A DNA stretch of 64,000 bases from Saccharopolyspora_C sp040643635 (GTDB taxonomy: Bacteria; Actinomycetota; Actinomycetes; Mycobacteriales; Pseudonocardiaceae). The translations under genes were made by a program, and so were the position numbers. Position 1 is the stretch's first letter. Each line of letters begins with the position of its first letter. The notes under the pieces are model-generated. The model worked only from the letters and a program-made list of their open reading frames with translations, was not told the origin of the DNA and made no database searches. Shown piece by piece: positions 61,004-64,000 of this stretch. Location of the stretch: positions 27,297 through 91,296 of the forward strand of contig NZ_JBEYUS010000015.1 in the NCBI RefSeq assembly GCF_040643635.1. The letters are read 5' to 3'.

Positions 61004-61755
61004 GCACCGACCTGGCCACGTTGACCGGCGCTTATGCCGTCGACGCGCTGCCCGACGACGAACGCGCCGAGTTCGAGGCGCACCTGACCAGCTGCGAGGA
61101 CTGCCGCCGCGAAGTCCTGGAGCTGCGCGAAGCCGCGGCCCGGCTCGGCTCGGCCGAACACGCCACGCCGCCCGACACGCTCAAGCAGCGGGTGCTCGCC
61201 GAGATCGCCCAGACCCGGCAGGACCCGCCGCCGCCCGCCGACCTCGCCGCGCACGCCGCCAAGCGCCGCCGCCGGTACTCGTGGGCGACCCGGCTCTCCG
61301 TCGCGGCCGCCGCCGTCGGCGTCGCCCTCGCCGCCGTGTTCGGCGTCGTCGCCGTCCGCGCCCAGCAGGAACTCGACGCCGCCCGCGACCGGATGACCAC
61401 CGCCGGGGCGCGCGGAGCCGAGATCTCCGCCATGTTGCAGGCCCCCGACGCCCGGGTGATCAACATGCCCGGGCCGGGCGGGATGCGCGCCACCACCGTG
61501 CTGTCCCACGAACAAGGCAAGGCGATGTTCATGGCGAGCGGCATGGCACCGCCGCCCGACGATCGCGCCTACCAGGTGTGGTTCATCGAACCGGGCGGCA
61601 CCGCCACCTCCGCGGGCATGCTCGCCGCGGCCGGCACCGAACCCCTCGTCGCCACCATGCCCCCCGACACCGCCCACCTGGGCGTGACGGTGGAACCGGC
61701 GGGTGGCTCACCGGCGCCCACGACGGCGCCGATCCTCATGCTCCCCACCACCTGA
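61000..61755 (+). CDS. rskA: Anti-sigma-K factor RskA
   Basis: The 251-residue membrane protein has an N-terminal anti-sigma domain (LTGAYAVDALPDDERAEFEAHL; zinc-type HLTSCEDCRREV at about residues 28-39), one transmembrane helix near residues 96-117 (LSVAAAAVGVALAAVFGVVA), and an extracytoplasmic RskA domain (GMAPPPDDRAYQVWFIEPGG). It should hold SigK at the membrane until regulated proteolysis releases it. In mycobacteria the signal is redox-linked. A half and a full palindrome begin five bases after its stop. Confidence 0.9.
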   Translation: MSTDLATLTGAYAVDALPDDERAEFEAHLTSCEDCRREVLELREAAARLGSAEHATPPDTLKQRVLAEIAQTRQDPPPPADLAAHAAKRRRRYSWATRLSVAAAAVGVALAAVFGVVAVRAQQELDAARDRMTTAGARGAEISAMLQAPDARVINMPGPGGMRATTVLSHEQGKAMFMASGMAPPPDDRAYQVWFIEPGGTATSAGMLAAAGTEPLVATMPPDTAHLGVTVEPAGGSPAPTTAPILMLPTT

Positions 61756-61759
61756 CCCG

Positions 61760-61779
61760 AGTGAACGGACCGTTCGTCC
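61760..61779. repeat. Solo left half of the palindrome
   Basis: AGTGAACGGACCGTTCGTCC, a perfect left arm without a right arm, followed by GACGCTTTCGG and then full copy 17. It starts five bases after the rskA stop codon. Confidence 0.9.
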
Positions 61780-61790
61780 GACGCTTTCGG

Positions 61791-61839
61791 AGTGAACGGA
61801 CCGTTCGTCCCATCTAGTTGGGCGAACGGTCCGTTCACT
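61791..61839. repeat. Nested palindrome, copy 17
   Basis: Left arm intact, loop CATCTAGTT, right arm with one change (GGGCGAACGG). It is preceded in tandem by a solo left half. Confidence 0.93.
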
Positions 61840-61928
61840 CACGTCGAGTCGGGGCGCGGCCGGCGGCGGGGGCTGTCCCGGAACGCCCCGCCGTTCCCCG
61901 TTCCCCGTTCCCCCGTTCCCCGTTCCCG

Positions 61929-61948
61929 AGTGAACGGACCGTTGCTCC
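61929..61948. repeat. Solo left half of the palindrome (two changes)
   Basis: AGTGAACGGACCGTTGCTCC followed by CACCTTTCGA and then full copy 18. The same half-plus-full arrangement and a shared CTTTCG link occur at 61760. Confidence 0.88.
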
Positions 61949-61958
61949 CACCTTTCGA

Positions 61959-62007
61959 AGTGAACGGACCATTCGTCGCATCTAGTCGGTCGAACGGTCC
62001 GTTCACT
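61959..62007. repeat. Nested palindrome, copy 18
   Basis: Two changes in the left arm (GACCATTCGTCG) and one in the right (GGTCGAACGG). It is preceded in tandem by a solo left half. Confidence 0.9.
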
Positions 62008-62047
62008 CATCTCCGGGTGTGACGGTGGCCGGGGCTCTGGAGCGCCG

Positions 62048-62096
62048 GGTGAACGGCCCGTTCGTCCGGATAGATCGGTCGAACGGTCCGTTCACT
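62048..62096. repeat. Nested palindrome, copy 19 (contains the ilvD stop codon)
   Basis: The first base and one inner base of the left arm are changed (GGTGAACGGCCCG), and the right arm has one change (GGTCGAACGG). Bases 62092-62094 of the right arm, read on the minus strand, are the TGA stop codon of ilvD. Confidence 0.9.
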
Positions 62097-63801
62097 CCAG
62101 GTGGGTGGGGTGGCAGGGGGCTCCTTCGGAGGCCGAGCCGACCAGGGCCGCGTACTTCGCCAGGACGCCGGTGCGGAGCGTCGGGCGAGGTTTGCTCCAG
62201 GCGGCTCGGCGGTCGGTCAGTTCTGCGTCGGAGACCTGGAGGTCCAGGGTCCGCGCGGCGAGGTCCAGGTGGATCGGATCGCCGTCGCGGATCAGCGCGA
62301 TCGGCCCGCCGTCCGCGGCTTCGGGAGCGACGTGGCCGATGCACAGGCCGGTGGTGCCGCCGGAGAACCGTCCGTCGGTGAGCAGCAGCACGTCCTTGCC
62401 CAGCCCGGCTCCCTTGATCGCGCCCGTCACCGCCAGCATCTCCCGCATCCCAGGCCCACCGCGCGGACCCTCGTAGCGGATCACCACCACGTCCCCCGGT
62501 CCCAGCGTTCCCTGCTCGACCGCGTCCATCGCACCTTGTTCCCCGTCGAACACGCGGGCCGTCCCGCTGAACGTGCTGGTGTCGAACCCGGCGCTCTTCA
62601 CGACGGCGCCCTGCGGGGCGAGCGAACCGCGCAGGATCGTCACGCCGCCCGTCGGGTGCAGCGGGTTCGACAGCTGCCGCAGCACCTCCCCGTCCAGCTC
62701 GGGCGGGTCGAGCTCCGCCAGGTTCTCGGCGAGCGTGCGTCCGGTGACGGTGAGGCAGTCGCCGTGCACCAGCCCCGCGTCGAGCAGCGCCTTCAGCACC
62801 ACGGGAACGCCGCCGATCCGGTCGACCGCGGGCATCACGTGCCTGCCGAACGGTTTCACGTCGGCCAGGTGCGGAACCCGGTCGCCGATCCGGTTGAAGT
62901 CCTCCAGCCGCAGGTCCACTTCGGCTTCGCGGGCGATGGCCAGCAGGTGCAGCACCGCGTTGGTCGACCCGCCGAACGCCATCACCACGGCGATGGCGTT
63001 CTCGAACGCTTCCTTGGTGAGGATGTCCCGAACCGTCAACCCTCGTTCCAGCAGGCCCACCACCGCCCGGCCGGCGTCGCGAGCGCTCGTGTCGCGGCGC
63101 CGGTCCACCGAAGGCGGGCTCGCCGAGCCAGGGAGCGACATGCCGAGCGCTTCCGCGGCGCACGCCATCGTGTTCGCCGTGTACATCCCGCCGCAGGCAC
63201 CTTCACCTGGGCAGATGGCGCGTTCGATGCGCTCCACCTCGTCCTCGCCGATGAGACCCCGCGCGCACGCACCGACCGCTTCGAACGCGTCGATGATCGT
63301 CACTTCTCGGCCGTCCACCTTCCCCGGCATCGTCGACCCCGCGTAGACGAACACCGAGGCGAGGCCCAGCCGTGCCGCGGCCATCAGCATGCCGGGCAGG
63401 CTCTTGTCGCAGCCGGCGAGCAGCACCGAGCCGTCGAGCCGTTCGGCCTGCATGACCGTCTCCACCGAGTCCGCGATGATCTCGCGGGACACCAGGGAGT
63501 AGTGCATGCCGACGTGACCCATCGAGATCGCGTCGGACACGGAGATCGTGCCGAACTCCATCGGGAATCCGCCGGCCGCGCGCACCCCGTCCTTGCCCGC
63601 CTGCGCCAATCGTTGCAGCGACAGGTTGCACGGGGTGATCTCGTTCCACGACGAGGCCACCCCGATCTGAGGTTTGGCGAAGTCCTCGTCGCCCATGCCG
63701 ACCGCTCGCAACATGCCGCGCGCAGGAGCCCGTTCGACCCCGTCGGTGACGTCGCGGCTGCGTGGTTTCAGGTCCGGTTCGCTGTGCTCGCCATTACTCA
63801 T
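62092..63801 (-). CDS. ilvD: Dihydroxy-acid dehydratase
   Basis: The 569-residue enzyme dehydrates 2,3-dihydroxy-isovalerate and -methylvalerate to the 2-oxo acids of valine/isoleucine synthesis. It has SSWNEITPCNLSLQRLA, the Fe-S ligands in LLAGCDKSLPGML and CPGEGACGGMYTANTMA, and TDGRFSGGTTGLCIGHVAPEA near the C-terminus. Length and motif order fit the IlvD/Edd family; ilvD is favoured over edd by the N-terminal pattern. ATG at 63801 (MSNGEHSEPDLKPRSRDV) lacks a good RBS; ATG 63861 would add 20 residues. The stop lies inside palindrome copy 19. The rRNA operon end lies upstream on the same strand. Confidence 0.95.
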   Translation of the reverse strand: MSNGEHSEPDLKPRSRDVTDGVERAPARGMLRAVGMGDEDFAKPQIGVASSWNEITPCNLSLQRLAQAGKDGVRAAGGFPMEFGTISVSDAISMGHVGMHYSLVSREIIADSVETVMQAERLDGSVLLAGCDKSLPGMLMAAARLGLASVFVYAGSTMPGKVDGREVTIIDAFEAVGACARGLIGEDEVERIERAICPGEGACGGMYTANTMACAAEALGMSLPGSASPPSVDRRRDTSARDAGRAVVGLLERGLTVRDILTKEAFENAIAVVMAFGGSTNAVLHLLAIAREAEVDLRLEDFNRIGDRVPHLADVKPFGRHVMPAVDRIGGVPVVLKALLDAGLVHGDCLTVTGRTLAENLAELDPPELDGEVLRQLSNPLHPTGGVTILRGSLAPQGAVVKSAGFDTSTFSGTARVFDGEQGAMDAVEQGTLGPGDVVVIRYEGPRGGPGMREMLAVTGAIKGAGLGKDVLLLTDGRFSGGTTGLCIGHVAPEAADGGPIALIRDGDPIHLDLAARTLDLQVSDAELTDRRAAWSKPRPTLRTGVLAKYAALVGSASEGAPCHPTHLE

Positions 63802-63922
63802 CCGGCCGACTCTAACCCCGGTGGCATCCTCGGACCTGGCACCGAACCCGTCTCCGGACATGACGAAGGCCCGGCTCCCGGGAGGTGTCACCACCACCCA
63901 GGAACCAGGCCTTGGAAATGCA

Positions 63923-63955
63923 GGAACGCCCCGGAACCAGGTTCCGGGGCGTTCC
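63923..63955 (-). terminator. rRNA operon terminator
   Basis: GGAACGCCCCGGAAC and GTTCCGGGGCGTTCC form a perfect 15-bp stem with a CAG loop, 14 bp beyond the end of the 5S gene on the minus strand. A short T-run (GCATTTCC) follows on that strand. Confidence 0.88.
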
Positions 63956-63969
63956 CCTCATGAGTATTG

Positions 63970-64000
63970 TCGGCGGTGTCCTACTCTCCCACACCCTATC
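63970..64000 (-). rRNA. rrf: 5S rRNA, 3' end (partial; continues beyond the window)
   Basis: Read on the minus strand the last bases give GGGTGTGGGAGAGTAGGACA followed by CCGCCGAC, the characteristic 3' end of actinobacterial 5S rRNA. The gene and the rest of the rRNA operon continue to the right of the window. The exact 3' end is uncertain by one or two bases. Confidence 0.92.

Overview
The window is GC-rich DNA with dense genes, frequent GTG starts and many ATGA/GTGA overlaps. It carries an EspG/EspC/PPE-type secretion accessory cluster, sigK-rskA, oligoribonuclease and a family 2B encapsulin/terpene operon. Together these point to an actinobacterium, most likely of the Pseudonocardiaceae (Saccharopolyspora-like); the genus is an inference. 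No transposase, integrase, prophage or CRISPR array is visible, so this reads as a chromosomal segment. It ends at the right edge in the 3' end of an rRNA operon (5S, minus strand).

Layout. 0-5.9 kb: end of an unidentified gene, an acyl-CoA ligase, orn, tRNA-His, an L,D-transpeptidase lipoprotein and tRNA-Lys. 6-14.5 kb: a DeoR regulator and MFS pair with a clear operator, a quinone oxidoreductase, a ProP-like MFS, and a three-gene PaoABC-type molybdenum aldehyde oxidoreductase operon. 14.5-24.4 kb, all minus strand: a type VII-secretion-style effector cluster (PPE-like, EspG-like, EspC-like and YbaB-like genes) ending in a 1605-residue Rhs toxin with a WXG100-like N-terminus and an EndoU-type nuclease tip. 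24.6-29.6 kb: an RDD protein, a two-component system, a small membrane protein and a secreted S33 peptidase. 29.8-36 kb: a zinc alcohol dehydrogenase, a TetR/acetoacetate-decarboxylase-like operon with twin operators, and two MFS genes. 36-39 kb: csoR-copZ-copA copper resistance. 39-44.3 kb: a DUF1015 protein, a lipoprotein, an AbiEi/DUF559-like protein, a secreted TNT-type NADase toxin with a small candidate immunity gene, and an XRE regulator.

45-51.1 kb holds the most interesting system: shell gene, terpene-synthase-like gene, second shell gene, polyprenyl diphosphate synthase. Both shells are family 2B encapsulins, HK97-fold proteins with an inserted cyclic-nucleotide-binding domain. The inferred product is a mixed-shell nanocompartment connected with isoprenoid/terpene chemistry. 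The terpene-synthase-like protein is a tandem-domain member with strongly degraded metal-binding motifs, and the two shell genes share a 171-bp tract with one mismatch that looks like gene conversion.

51.4-64 kb: a Spo0M-like protein, an M20D amidohydrolase, then a lipid-modification locus built from the same parts as the mycobacterial sigK locus (FAD oxidoreductase, DUF1365, cyclopropane-synthase-like methyltransferase, sigK, rskA), with a divergent second cfa-like gene and a DUF1295 gene. It ends with ilvD and the rRNA operon end.

A second striking feature is a family of 49-bp nested palindromes: 19 full copies and 3 half copies. All lie between 29.58 and 62.1 kb, almost always in gene-end intergenic DNA. 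Two of them supply the stop codon of the adjacent gene (copA, ilvD). No copy was found in the first 29.5 kb.
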